From the NCBI GenBank assembly GCA_016715765.1, contig JADJZJ010000013.1, forward strand, positions 40,180 to 104,179: DNA of 64,000 bases, read 5' to 3'. Positions within the stretch are counted from its first letter, which is position 1, and every line of letters begins with the position of its first letter. This document shows, piece after piece, positions 23,726 to 33,468 of this stretch. The position numbers and the translations under genes are program-made. This DNA is from Opitutaceae bacterium (GTDB lineage Bacteria; Verrucomicrobiota; Verrucomicrobiia; Opitutales; Opitutaceae). The notes under the pieces are model-generated. The model saw only the letters and a list, made by a program, of their open reading frames with translations, ran no database searches and had not been told where the DNA came from.

Positions 23726-25306
23726 ATGCAACACCACACCCATACATCCCCCCGCATCCGCCGCTTCCGCCTGATTGCAGGCGCCGGCGTTCTTCTGCTC
23801 CTCCTCAACGGCTGCGCCACCTACGAGTCCCAGACTCAGGGCCGGGTCCAGGCCACCAAGGCCGGCAGTCTCGGCTCCGCGGTTGTCCAGGCCGACCAAC
23901 AGGCCAAGTCCGCCACCGGTTCGAAGGATGAACTCATCTTCCGGCTGGAGCAGGGCACCACGCTGCGCACCGCGGCGCTGTCCGATCTCGCCGACCTCCC
24001 CGACATCCGTCCGCCGCAACCCGCGCCGAAGAAGGGCGAACCCGCCCCCGAGCCGCTGCCCGAGCCGACCCGGCTCGAGGTCCGCAACCACTATCTGACC
24101 CGCTCGGTCGATGCCTTTGACCAGGCCGAGACCAAGGTGAACGCCTGGGAAGAGCAGGCCAAGGTCAAGGTCGGCGCCGAAATCGGCGCCCTCGTCTCCA
24201 ACCAGGCCAGCCTGCCCTACCGCGGCCGCGCCTACGACAAGGTGATGATGAACACCTACAAGGCGCTCAACTACCTCGCCCTGGGCGACAAGGACAAGGC
24301 CCGCGTCGAGCTCAACCGCTCGCTCCAGCGCCAGCGTGATGCCGTCGAGGCCAACGAAAAGCGCATCGCCGCCGCCCAGTCCGAGGCCGAGCTGGCCCGC
24401 AAGGGCGAACTGAAGGACGAGAAGGGCAAGTCCGCCTCCTACGACTCCGACAAGGCGATGAACGACGGCCGCACCGGCCCCGCCCTGCAGGCCGCCCTCA
24501 ACGAGTCCATCGCGCCGATGAAGCCCTACGGCGACTACGTGAATCCCTTCTCCGTCTTCCTCGACGGCCTCTTCTTCACCGTGCTCGGCGAAGGCGGCTC
24601 CGACCTCGAGCGCGGGCGCAAGTCCTTCGAGCGCGTCGCCGCCATGGTCCCCGAGAACCCCTACCTCAAGGCCGACCTCGATGCCGCCGCCAGCGCCGCC
24701 GAGGGCAAGGCCCCCGAGGGCGTGACCTACGTCATCTTCGAGACCGGCTCCGCCCCCTCCCGCACCCAGCTGCGCATCGACATCCCCACCTTCATCGTCA
24801 CCAGCAACCTGGCCTACGTGGGCGCGTCCTTCCCGAAGCTCGTCTATGACGGCAACTATCACGGCGCCCTCGGGATCACGGCCGGCGGCGAGACCTTCAA
24901 CACCGCCACCGTCTCGAGCATGGACAGCGTCATCGCCAACGACTTCAAGAACGAGTGGCCGACCGTGGTCACCAAGACCCTCATCACCACCGCCACCAAG
25001 GCCATCATCCAGGCCGCCATCCAGAAGGAGCTCAACGACCGCGGCGGCTGGGCCGGCATGATCGGCGCCGTGGTGCTCACGGCCGCCAACGCCGCGACCA
25101 ACATCGCCGACACCCGCACCTGGCAGTCCCTCCCCAAGGAGTTCCAGTATGCGCGCATTCCGACGCCCGAGAGCCGTGAGCTCACCCTCGCGGCCGGCGC
25201 GGAACAGAAGACCGTTGTGTTGGAACCCGGGGCAATTAACGTTGTATACGTGAAGTCGGCCTCAACCACGTCGCCGCTTTACGTCTCAACCTTCGTGCTC
25301 AAATGA
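23726..25306 (+). CDS. COG3014-like lipoprotein
   Basis: A 526-residue lipoprotein: basic N-terminus, hydrophobic core and lipobox LLLNGC with Cys near residue 31. The mature protein has TPR-like helical segments (YRGRAYDKVMMNTYKALNYL, ALGDKDKARVELNRSLQRQR), the motif NPFSVFLDGLFFTVLGEGGS, and a late membrane-like/Gly-rich segment (GWAGMIGAVVLTAANAATN). This combination matches COG3014-type lipoproteins, which are often encoded with YcfL and LpoB homologues, as here. It overlaps the next gene by four bases (ATGA). The 174-base gap before it contains a GTCGTTCTGAGCGCAGCGAA repeat fragment and a G/C-rich tract. Confidence 0.8.
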   Translation: MQHHTHTSPRIRRFRLIAGAGVLLLLLNGCATYESQTQGRVQATKAGSLGSAVVQADQQAKSATGSKDELIFRLEQGTTLRTAALSDLADLPDIRPPQPAPKKGEPAPEPLPEPTRLEVRNHYLTRSVDAFDQAETKVNAWEEQAKVKVGAEIGALVSNQASLPYRGRAYDKVMMNTYKALNYLALGDKDKARVELNRSLQRQRDAVEANEKRIAAAQSEAELARKGELKDEKGKSASYDSDKAMNDGRTGPALQAALNESIAPMKPYGDYVNPFSVFLDGLFFTVLGEGGSDLERGRKSFERVAAMVPENPYLKADLDAAASAAEGKAPEGVTYVIFETGSAPSRTQLRIDIPTFIVTSNLAYVGASFPKLVYDGNYHGALGITAGGETFNTATVSSMDSVIANDFKNEWPTVVTKTLITTATKAIIQAAIQKELNDRGGWAGMIGAVVLTAANAATNIADTRTWQSLPKEFQYARIPTPESRELTLAAGAEQKTVVLEPGAINVVYVKSASTTSPLYVSTFVLK

Positions 25307-25737
25307 ATACCAGCTCATCCTCCCTGCTCCGGCTGACCGGGGCCCTGTTCGCGACCGGACTGGCGCTCGTCCTCACGGGCTGCGCCACCAACGTCAATAC
25401 CTACGAACGCGCCGAGTCCCAGGCCGCGCCCAATTATGTGGCCGACAAGCGTGTCATCACCGACAACACCCTCGCGGGCACCTTCCGCGTCGTCTCGATC
25501 AACCAGGGCACCGTTTCCGGCAACCTGCTCAAGATCCAGGCCACGGTTGAGAACCTGAAGAACAAGACCCGCACCCTGAACTACAAGTTCGAGTGGGTGG
25601 ATGTGAACGGCATGGCCGTGGACTCGCCCAACGAGACCTGGAAAGCCATCCTCCTCCAGGGCCGGGAGACGCAGACCATCTCGACGGTCGCCGTCACCCC
25701 CAAGGCCGTGGACTTCCGCCTCAAATTCCGCGAATAA
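25303..25737 (+). CDS. YcfL-family (DUF1425) lipoprotein
   Basis: A 144-residue lipoprotein with lipobox VLTGC (Cys about residue 27). The mature part follows the DUF1425/YcfL pattern: VITDNTLAGTFRVVSINQGT, LLKIQATVENLKNKTRTLNY with KFEWVDVNGMAVD, and TISTVAVTPKAVDFRLKFRE, a compact beta-sandwich. In Escherichia coli ycfL lies beside lpoB, and an LpoB homologue follows here after 18 bases. The overlap with the COG3014-like gene shows shared translation. Confidence 0.86.
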   Translation: MNTSSSSLLRLTGALFATGLALVLTGCATNVNTYERAESQAAPNYVADKRVITDNTLAGTFRVVSINQGTVSGNLLKIQATVENLKNKTRTLNYKFEWVDVNGMAVDSPNETWKAILLQGRETQTISTVAVTPKAVDFRLKFRE

Positions 25738-25755
25738 CCTCCCACTTCATCATCC

Positions 25756-26364
25756 ATGAAATCCAACCTGAATTCCCGTTTCACCGGCGTGCTGGCCCTC
25801 GGCGCGCTGCTTGCCCTCACCGGTTGCGAAACCGTGCCCGAAACCCGCACCGTTGACGCCAAGGGCCCCGAGGCCGTCAACACCTCCGCCATCAACTCGC
25901 AGGACTGGTCCAATGCCGCCGACCAGCTCGTCGGCTCGCTCCTCTCCAGCAACGCCCTCGACAACGCGCCCCGCACGCCGGCCGTGCTCGCCGTGGACCG
26001 CGTGATCAACAACACGCAGCTCATGGTGGACACCGACCTGCTGATCAAAAAGATCCGCGTCGCCCTCACCCAGACCGGCAAGATCGCCATCACCAACACC
26101 ATGGGGTTGGGCGAGCGCGCCGTCGTCGCCAGCGAGGCGGCCGAGCTGGAGGAGATGCAGAGCGGCAAGAAGCAGAAGGTGCTCGTGCCGGACTACACCC
26201 TCTACGCGAAGCTCATCCAGCAGTCCGACAAGGGCACGAAGGTCACGCAGAACACCTACTCGTTCCAGATGTCGCTCGTGCAGACCAAGACCGGTCTCAC
26301 CGTCTGGGAAGAGGAGAAGTCCATCGCCAAGCAGACCAAGCGCGCCGGCTCCGTCGGCTGGTAA
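25756..26364 (+). CDS. lpoB: LpoB-like penicillin-binding protein activator
   Basis: A 202-residue outer-membrane lipoprotein (lipobox LALTGC, Cys about residue 24). LpoB reaches through the periplasm to activate peptidoglycan synthase PBP1b. The visible family pattern is DWSNAADQLVGSLLSSNALD, PAVLAVDRVINNTQLMVDTD, IRVALTQTGKIAITNTM, YTLYAKLIQQSDKGTKVTQN with TYSFQMSLVQTKTGLTVWEE. It is the last gene of the lipoprotein series and is followed by a clean terminator. The homology is to the LpoB/YcfM domain; the exact partner PBP in this organism is unknown. Confidence 0.85.
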   Translation: MKSNLNSRFTGVLALGALLALTGCETVPETRTVDAKGPEAVNTSAINSQDWSNAADQLVGSLLSSNALDNAPRTPAVLAVDRVINNTQLMVDTDLLIKKIRVALTQTGKIAITNTMGLGERAVVASEAAELEEMQSGKKQKVLVPDYTLYAKLIQQSDKGTKVTQNTYSFQMSLVQTKTGLTVWEEEKSIAKQTKRAGSVGW

Positions 26365-26396
26365 GCGGGACTGCCGAATCATCTCTCAAAACCAAA

Positions 26397-26424
26397 GGCG
26401 CACCCAATCGGGTGCGCCTTTTTT
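26397..26424 (+). terminator. Rho-independent terminator after lpoB-like gene
   Basis: GGCGCACCC, loop AATC, GGGTGCGCC, then TTTTTT. The perfect 9-base stem and U-tract end the 20.6-26.4 kb series. Confidence 0.92.
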
Positions 26425-26442
26425 GTACCCGCAGCCCGGATT

Positions 26443-26516
26443 GTAGCTACGAGCGTGAGCGAGTGGATCGCTGGACGTTCGCAGCGTGCAATCCACTCGC
26501 TCACGCTCGTAGCTAC
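26443..26516. repeat. Inverted repeat, gtagctacgagcgtgagcg family
   Basis: GTAGCTACGAGCGTGAGCGA and TCGCTCACGCTCGTAGCTAC, perfect arms continued by GTGGAT/ATCCAC, around about 20 bases. Other copies: 13194-13266 (pair), 33620-33644 and about 50040 (single arms), 56565 (single arm). Confidence 0.85.
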
Positions 26517-26635
26517 CTTCTTGCTCCAGGGGTTTTCGCTTTTGCTATTGTAGGGGCGCACCTTCGATCCGCCCTTGGAACGTTTCGCGATGCCATGCGG
26601 GATCGGAACGGCGCCCTCAAGTCCGCCTTTCCGGT

Positions 26636-26668
26636 TGAAAAACAAAGGCGCACCGTTGCCGGGGCGCC
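26636..26668 (-). terminator. Minus-strand terminator
   Basis: On the minus strand GGCGCCCCGGCAACGGTGCG with CC forms an imperfect stem with a GCAA loop followed by TTTGTTTTT. It lies 26 bases after the stop of the small lipoprotein gene. Confidence 0.65.
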
Positions 26669-26693
26669 TTGGGTGAACGAAAGGTGTTGTTGC

Positions 26694-27035
26694 TTACTTC
26701 TTCTCGATCGGGCGGCCGTATTCGTCGACCTCGATCTCGACCGGCACCTGGATGGTGCGGCCATCGGCGGTGGTCTCGGTCTTCCAGACGCGCACCACGC
26801 GGCGCTCGTTGGTGAAAGTGGACTTGGTCGCGGCGGCGGCGCCTTCCACGCCCCCGACGACGGCGCCGGCGACATTGCTGCCGACCGCGCCCACGGCGGT
26901 GCCGACGGCATGGCCCACGGCCGGGCCGGGCTGGTTCGGATTGGTGACCCGGGACTCGGGGTTGGTCGCACAGCCGGTCAGGAGCAGGGTGGGGACAAAG
27001 AGGCCCAGAATAAGGTGTTTGGTGTGGTGTTTCAC
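26694..27035 (-). CDS. Small glycine-zipper-like lipoprotein
   Basis: About 113 residues from a GTG at 27035 (VKHHTKHLILGLFVPTLLLT, lipobox LLTGC). An ATG 48 bases upstream is also in frame but would put charged sequence before the signal. The mature part has a small-residue repeat, AVGHAVGTAVGAVGSNVAGA followed by VVGGVEGAAAA, that resembles a glycine zipper. It ends with a charged tail (VPVEIEVDEYGRPIEKK). Lipoproteins of this type often associate with the outer membrane. It lies convergent to the lpoB-like gene and has its own terminator. Confidence 0.75.
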   Translation of the reverse strand: MKHHTKHLILGLFVPTLLLTGCATNPESRVTNPNQPGPAVGHAVGTAVGAVGSNVAGAVVGGVEGAAAATKSTFTNERRVVRVWKTETTADGRTIQVPVEIEVDEYGRPIEKK

Positions 27036-27106
27036 GGTGGGAAAGTGTGACCCGAGAATGGGAAAAATGTGCCGCCGTCGCAACCAAGAACGGCGGCGCT
27101 CAAGCC

Positions 27107-27216
27107 GCCGAACGCTTAACGCGCAACGTTTAACGCTGAACGCTGAATTACGGCCTTAGGTAGGCAGCCCGCTCGCGGGCGCGGCTTGGGCGCGCGCAAG
27201 CGCGCTAGCCTACGGC
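27107..27216. repeat. Repeat cluster: aacgcttaac arm and gtaggcagcccgc element
   Basis: GAACGCTTAACGCGCAACGT with TTAACGC is followed by TAGGTAGGCAGCCCGCTCGC, GGGCGCGGCTTGGGCGCGCG and GCGCTAGCCTACGG. The last arm runs into the yhbY gene and supplies its stop codon. Confidence 0.7.
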
Positions 27217-27518
27217 AGCTTGATCTTCCGCGCCGCCGGCTCGGGGTGCTGGCGGTAGAAGAGGGCGGTGTGGCCCACGGAGCCCACCCACACGCAGCGG
27301 CCCTCATCGGCGATCTGATCGCAGAAGGCGGCGCGCTCGTCGCGTTCCGCCCCGAGGAAACGGAGCTTCACCAGTTCATGGGCCCGCAGCTGCTTTTGCA
27401 GTTCGGTGAAAAACGCCGGCGTCAGCCCGCCCTTGCCGAGCTTGAGCGCCGGGGCGAGTTGCTGGCCGAGGCCGCGGAGGTGGGTCTTCTGGGCGCCGGT
27501 GAGGGGAAAGTCGTACAT
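27210..27518 (-). CDS. yhbY: YhbY/CRS1-type RNA-binding protein
   Basis: A 102-residue single CRM-domain protein that associates with pre-50S ribosomal particles. It shows LTGAQKTHLRGLGQQLAPAL, LGKGGLTPAFFTELQKQL (the conserved GKGG loop), ELVKLRFLG and GHTALFYRQ at the end of the fold. Length and motif order are typical. The stop codon TAG is contained in an interspersed repeat, so the native tail may have been slightly altered. It is 70 bases from the rsuA-like gene on the same strand; both are rRNA-related. Confidence 0.9.
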   Translation of the reverse strand: MYDFPLTGAQKTHLRGLGQQLAPALKLGKGGLTPAFFTELQKQLRAHELVKLRFLGAERDERAAFCDQIADEGRCVWVGSVGHTALFYRQHPEPAARKIKLP

Positions 27519-27523
27519 GGGGA

Positions 27524-27606
27524 AGTAGCGGGTAGTGGGTAGCGGGTAGCGAGTAGAAATATGCAGGCCTTGGTATGCTCGCTACTCGCTACCCGCTACT
27601 CGCTAC
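27524..27606. repeat. Inverted repeat, agtagcgggtagtgggtagc family
   Basis: The left arm repeats GTAGCGGGTAGTGGGTAGCG and the right arm GCTACTCGCTACCCGCTACT. It fills the gap between yhbY and the pseudouridine synthase gene and extends into the latter. Confidence 0.75.
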
Positions 27607-28308
27607 ACCTTCGCCCCGGGCGAAGGTACTCAACTCCAACTCCCGCCACTGTCCCGGGGCCAGGTTGCCGAGGGTGAGGTGGCCGAATTGGGTGCGGTGC
27701 AGGCTCAGCACGGTGCGGCCGGTGGCGGCAATCATGCGGCGGACCTGGTGGTATTTGCCCTCGGTGAGGACCAACTCCGCCTCGCGCGGGGCGAGGATCC
27801 TGAGCTCGGCCGGACGGCAGGGCTCCTTTTCGCCGTCGAGCTGAAGCGTGCCGGCGGCAAAGAGCGCCACGAGGTCGGGTGTAAGTGCCTGGTCCACGGT
27901 CGCCCGGTAGACCTTTGGCACCTTGTGCTTCGGGGAAGTCAGCCGGTGCACGAGTTCCGTCTGGTCGGTCAGGAGCAGCAGGCCAGTGGTGTCTTTGTCG
28001 AGCCGGCCGATGCTCGTGACCAACGGATTGCGCAGCCGCCAGCGCGGCGGGAGCAGCGAGTAGATGTTGGGTCCCTCGCGTTCGTCGTGGGAGCAAACCA
28101 GGCCGGCGGGCTTGTGCATCAGGAGCAGCAGGCCGTCGGGGTGGTCGGGCGGCTCCCCGTCGATGCGCACCGCCGCGGGCGGGGCCTTGCGCCCGTAGTC
28201 CGTGACCACGGCGCCGTCCACCGTGACGCGCCCGGCCTCGATCCAGCCGCGCGCCTCCCTTCGGCTGCAGTAACCGAGGTTGGCAAGGAGCTGATCGAGG
28301 CGGCGCAT
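27589..28308 (-). CDS. rsuA: 16S rRNA pseudouridine synthase, RsuA family
   Basis: A 239-residue enzyme that converts a uridine in rRNA to pseudouridine. An S4 RNA-binding domain (MRRLDQLLANLGYCSRREAR) leads into the catalytic domain with SIGRLDKDTTGLLLLT (catalytic Asp), LTSPKHKVPKVYRATV and LTEGKYHQVRRMIAATG. The pattern fits RsuA rather than RluB/E/F, though these are close. The last codons (GVASSG and the TAG stop) are read from an interspersed repeat of the gtagcgagtagcggg type. It sits divergently from the alpha/beta hydrolase. Confidence 0.9.
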   Translation of the reverse strand: MRRLDQLLANLGYCSRREARGWIEAGRVTVDGAVVTDYGRKAPPAAVRIDGEPPDHPDGLLLLMHKPAGLVCSHDEREGPNIYSLLPPRWRLRNPLVTSIGRLDKDTTGLLLLTDQTELVHRLTSPKHKVPKVYRATVDQALTPDLVALFAAGTLQLDGEKEPCRPAELRILAPREAELVLTEGKYHQVRRMIAATGRTVLSLHRTQFGHLTLGNLAPGQWRELELSTFARGEGVASSG

Positions 28309-28349
28309 GGGCGCACTGAAACAGGCCGGACCGGAAGCACACGCAGAAA

Positions 28350-29531
28350 ATGATTCAGCTGGCCGGTGATTTCAGCCGTAGTATCGGCATGTTGTTCCAA
28401 TTGATCCTGCCGGGATGCGCCCTGCTCGCCCTGGCCTTGTCGCTGCTGACGGCGGTGCGCGCGCCGGCGGCGGTCAATTGGCGGCTGGCCGTGCTGGTCG
28501 GCGAACTGGGCTATGTGCTGGCCTTGGTGCCACTGACGGTCGGATGCACGGCCTTGTCCGGGTACGCTTCGGCCCCGGGCGCCACCCTGGTCACACTCGG
28601 GGCGTGTGCGCTGGCGCTGATTTTCCTGCTCAAGCCGTCCGCCCAGGCCTGGCAGCTCGGCCGCGAGCTTCCGGCCCGGCTGGCTGCGGCCTTCGGTCCG
28701 GTGCCGGTGACGCGTCCGGCCTTTGCCCTGGCCAACCTGGGCTTCCGCACGCCGGCGCCGGGTCCGATGCAGACGCATGAATTTGCCCCCGGGCTGGTGC
28801 TGGACTACTACCCTGCGGCCAAGGAGGCCGGGCCGGCGGCCTGTGTCGTGGTGATTCACGGCGGGGGTTGGGACAGCGGCGATCGCCGGCAATTGCCGGG
28901 ATTGAATCACTGGCTCGCCCGGCAGGGCTATGCCGTGGCCGCGGTTTCGTACCGGCTCGCCCCGGCGCATCCGTGGCCGGCGCAGCGCGAGGACATTCTG
29001 GCGGCGCTTGCATGGTTAAAAACCCATGCCGGACAGCTCGGCCTGGATCCCGCGCGACTGGTGCTGCTGGGCCGCTCGGCCGGCGGCCAGATTGCCACCG
29101 CGGTGGGTTACCTGGGCGATCCGGCGGTGCGAGGGGTGGTCGCACTTTATGCGCCGCACGACATGCGGTTTGCCTGGTCAGTATCGCGGCCGGACGATGC
29201 GCTCAACTCGTTGCTGCTGATGCGGCAGTTTCTCGGCGGGCCGCCGGAAGCGCGCGGGGCCATTTACGACTCGGCCAGCGGCCAGCAGCTCGTCAAGCCC
29301 GGCAGCACGCCACCCACGCTGCTCATCCACGGGACGATCGACACCCTCGTGTGGGTGCGGCACAGCCGGCGGCTGGCCGCGCGCCTGGCCGAGGCCGGAG
29401 TGCCGCACCTGCTGCTGGAGCTGCCCTGGGCGACGCACGCGCTGGAGGCGCACGCCGGGGGGCCCGGCGGCCAGCTTACGACTCATGCCCTGGAGCATTT
29501 TCTGGCGGCCGTGACGGCGAAGGCCAAGTAA
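28350..29531 (+). CDS. Membrane-anchored alpha/beta hydrolase (HSL/carboxylesterase-like)
   Basis: A 393-residue protein. The first ~100 residues contain three hydrophobic segments (LFQLILPGCALLALALSLLT, LAVLVGELGYVLALVPLTVG, ATLVTLGACALALIFLL), so the enzyme is probably fixed to the inner membrane. The hydrolase domain has the oxyanion motif VVIHGGGWDSG, the nucleophile elbow LLGRSAGGQ, an Asp near LLIHGTIDTLVW and the catalytic His in ATHALEAH. This is the hormone-sensitive-lipase-type order. The start could also be the ATG at 28389. The substrate is unknown. Confidence 0.82.
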   Translation: MIQLAGDFSRSIGMLFQLILPGCALLALALSLLTAVRAPAAVNWRLAVLVGELGYVLALVPLTVGCTALSGYASAPGATLVTLGACALALIFLLKPSAQAWQLGRELPARLAAAFGPVPVTRPAFALANLGFRTPAPGPMQTHEFAPGLVLDYYPAAKEAGPAACVVVIHGGGWDSGDRRQLPGLNHWLARQGYAVAAVSYRLAPAHPWPAQREDILAALAWLKTHAGQLGLDPARLVLLGRSAGGQIATAVGYLGDPAVRGVVALYAPHDMRFAWSVSRPDDALNSLLLMRQFLGGPPEARGAIYDSASGQQLVKPGSTPPTLLIHGTIDTLVWVRHSRRLAARLAEAGVPHLLLELPWATHALEAHAGGPGGQLTTHALEHFLAAVTAKAK

Positions 29532-29609
29532 GGCGGGTCTGTGACCCGCCATGGGCGCGCTGCCCCGCGGATAAACGTTTAAAAGGCAGGTCAGAGACCT
29601 GCCCTACCT
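29529..29609. repeat. Paired palindromes, aaggcgggtctgtgacccgcc and aggcaggtcagagacctgccc
   Basis: Two self-complementary motifs, GGCGGGTCTGTGACCCGCC and GGCAGGTCAGAGACCTGCC, separated by about 33 bases. Related copies are at 41289-41377. From 29610 to 29763 no gene is seen. Confidence 0.65.
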
Positions 29610-29763
29610 CAAACCTTCGTCTGCACTCTATTTTGCGGGATTCAGTATATGCGGGTAGCTTCGATTCACACTCATCCCTTCGCGGTTCCCAAAACAGAGA
29701 AAAGGCTCGGCAGACGGGGCGCCATCTGGGATGGCTTGGGTTCGTCTTCAAATATCAATTTCT

Positions 29764-31454
29764 ATGTCACTTTGGGAATACAAGGTCATCACCAGCGGCA
29801 AGGGCGGCTTCGCCACGCCGGCCCTGCTGGAAAAATTTCTGAACGATCTCGGCCGCGACGAGTGGGAGATCATCCACTACACCCCGCAGCCCGACAACGC
29901 CCTGTCCTTCACCGGCCTCGCGCGCCGCTCGACGCAGCGCGACTGGACGCTGCAGGACGCCGCGACCGCGGCCGCCAAGGCCGAGGCCGACAAGCTCCGC
30001 GCCGAATTTGAGGCCAAGTTCAAGGCCGCCACGAGCCCGGTGGTCGCCGAGGAGAAGGCCCCCAGTTTCCTCGAGGAGCAGTCCGCCCCGGATGACGGCT
30101 TTCGCAAGCCCGTGGATACCTCGCGCGACGACGATCCCGACGCACCCGAGGACGAAGGGGAAAAGGACGACTGGGACAAGCTGTCCGAGGAGGATGAGTT
30201 GCCGTCGTTCTTCGATGCGCTCAAGCCCCACATGCGCCGCAACCAGCGCGGCCCGGGCATGTCCGTGGGCACCGACTACCTGGCCAAGAAATGGGGCCTG
30301 GCCGAAGAGGATATCAAGGGCGCGCTCGTCGAGTGCGGCCTGCAGATTCCCGGCGACGAAAACGCCAAGCCGGTTTACGTCGAGTACGACGGCGATCTTT
30401 TCTGGGTGAACATCAACCGCCGCGGCGAACTCTGGATCAACACCCGGGAGAAACCGCGTCCGGTCTTCCGCGTGGTGCAGGCCACCAAGGTCGCGGCCGA
30501 CGAGTCGGCTGAAAAACCGGAAACCGGAAACCGGAAACCCGCCTTCGCCGAGGCTACTGCGGGCAAGCCGGAAAGCGAAACACCAATGGCTGAGACAGCG
30601 CCCGCGGAGACGACCCAGGCGCAGGCGGCCGAAAACCCGCCCCGAAGCAGGGGGGCAAAACGCCGGTGCCGTTGCCGGCCGGGCCGGAACTGCTCGAAAA
30701 GATCCGTCCGCACATGCGCCGCAACCGGCGCGGGCCCGGCGGCTCGGGCAGCACAAGTTTTCTGGCGCGCGCCCTGCGCACCACCGAGGTCGATCTCATG
30801 ACGGCTTTCGCCAGTTTAGGTCTCGTCTTGCCTGAGAAACAGGGGGACAAGCCCCTGTTCGCAGAGTTTGGCAACGAGCTATGGTGGCTGAATCGCGACC
30901 AGCGGGGCGGCGTTTGGATCAACGGCCGCGACAAGCAGGTCGGCGAGACCATTGCCTCGGCCACGGAGGCCGAGCCGAGGCCGGAAACCGGAGAGGCGAA
31001 ACCGGATACCGGAGACCGGAAATTGGAGAGTGAAGCAGCTCAGCGTGAAGCGACGCCGGCAGCAGTATTTACGCCCTCAGCCGGGGTGGCGGCAGCTACG
31101 GCCCCGGCGGCCAGTCAGGCGCCGCAGGCCGTGCATGTGCTTCCCGGGGTGCGCATTCTCCTGAAGGAAGGGAAGACCGGCGCCTTTGCGGGAGAAGCCG
31201 GCCGGCTGGCGAGCGAGCTTGGCCGGACCGAGGAGGAATTCATCGCGGTGCTCACGGGCGTCGGGCTCAAGGTGCCGGAAAAGTCCCGCGAGAAACCCGT
31301 CTTCGTGGAACACGCCGGCGAGATCTTCTGGTTCAACCGCAACGCCAAGGGCCAGCTCTGGCTCAACGCGAAGGCCTCGAAGTACGCCGACAAGGGCGAC
31401 GACGACGCAGGCGGAGATAAACCGAAACGCGGCCGTTCGCGGAAGAAGGAGTAA
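29764..31454 (+). CDS. Three-repeat protein of unknown function, broken by one frameshift
   Basis: Two adjoining frames (29764 to about 30640, then to 31454) together give a protein of about 563 residues; one extra C in the CCCC run at 30640-30643 would join them. It starts MSLWEYKVITSGKGGFATPA, a short DUF4177-like segment. Three copies of a module of about 75 residues follow: FFDALKPHMRRNQRGPG...VNINRRGELWINTREK; LLEKIRPHMRRNRRGPG...LNRDQRGGVWINGRDK; VRILLKEGKTG...FNRNAKGQLWLNAKASK. Each has a helical part, a central (G)L-x-[IV]P segment, then F/L-W-[FV/L]-N and G-x-[LV]-W-[IL]-N. The linkers are made of ETGNRK/ETGEAK/DTGDRK-type sequence that resembles intergenic repeats. The tail is basic (KPKRGRSRKKE), suggesting nucleic-acid binding. 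I do not recognise the module. Confidence 0.7.
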
Positions 31455-31455
31455 G

Positions 31456-31659
31456 GGTGTAGGGCGGGGATTCCGATCCCCGCCTTATTTAGTAACCCGC
31501 TGGAATCCGATCATTCTCGTACTCTTTATCCCTGGTCGCCTCTGGCGCCGCCGAAGGCGGGTAAACTTTCTCTTTCTCGGCTTGGATAGTGTACGCACGA
31601 TTGCGACCGAGGGCGGTCGCGCTCCCAGGCGGGGTTCGGAGACCCCGCCCTACACCCAG
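31456..31659. repeat. Composite inverted repeat, tagggcggggattccgatccccgcc family
   Basis: GTAGGGCGGGGATTCCGATC with CCCGCC at the left and GCGGGGTTCGGAGACCCCGC with CCTACA at the right, enclosing TTCTCTTTCTC and GCGACCGAGGGCGGTCGCGC. The architecture matches 18969-19156 and 38690-38847. Confidence 0.75.
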
Positions 31660-31673
31660 CAAACCGGCTCAGC

Positions 31674-33071
<1,398 letters not shown>

Positions 33072-33434
33072 GATTTTGCCGTTAGGAGCTAGAGGGCGGG
33101 GAGGGAACGCTCGCTTCCGGCATTTCGCGATGGCGGCGGGCACGTCGTCCACGGCCAGGGCCACGCACGCCGCACCGCTCCAATCCCACTCGGGGTGCCG
33201 TTCATGGGCCGTGCCGTTGAGGCAGAAAGTGAGCGGGGCGGTGTGGAACTCGGACCACCAGTCGGTCCATTCCTCGCCGCGCTTGAAGCCGAACAGTTTT
33301 TGGTAGAAGGCGCGGGTCTTCCGGATGTCCTTCGTGTTGTACATCACGAAGTCGAGGGCGCGGACGGGGATCAGGGCGCGCTTGCCGGAGATCGTGGGGG
33401 TTTGGCGGGATTTTTTGGTGCGGGTCTTTTTCAT
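33072..33434 (-). pseudogene. Truncated VOC (glyoxalase-fold) gene fused in frame to asnS
   Basis: From an ATG at 33434, about 121 codons read VRALDFVMYNTKDIRKTRAF, YQKLFGFKRGEEWTDWWSEF and GAACVALAVDDVPAAIAKCR. This is the first two-thirds of a VOC-fold protein of the kind annotated as glyoxalase or dioxygenase-like. The last strands with the metal ligand and D-P-x-G-N motif are missing. After AKCRKR the sequence enters AFPPRPLAPNGKI, apparently the old leader of asnS, and continues into AsnS without a stop. A deletion has probably joined the two genes; whether a fusion protein of about 586 residues is made is open. Confidence 0.6.
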
Positions 33435-33468
33435 GACGCTTTTGTCCCTGGAAGCTATGAACGGGGAG

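Noticed and set aside
22448..24862. 804-codon minus-strand frame opposite the lipoprotein series
   Set aside because: Low-complexity Gly/Leu/Val product; the plus strand has three proteins with signal peptides and known domains.
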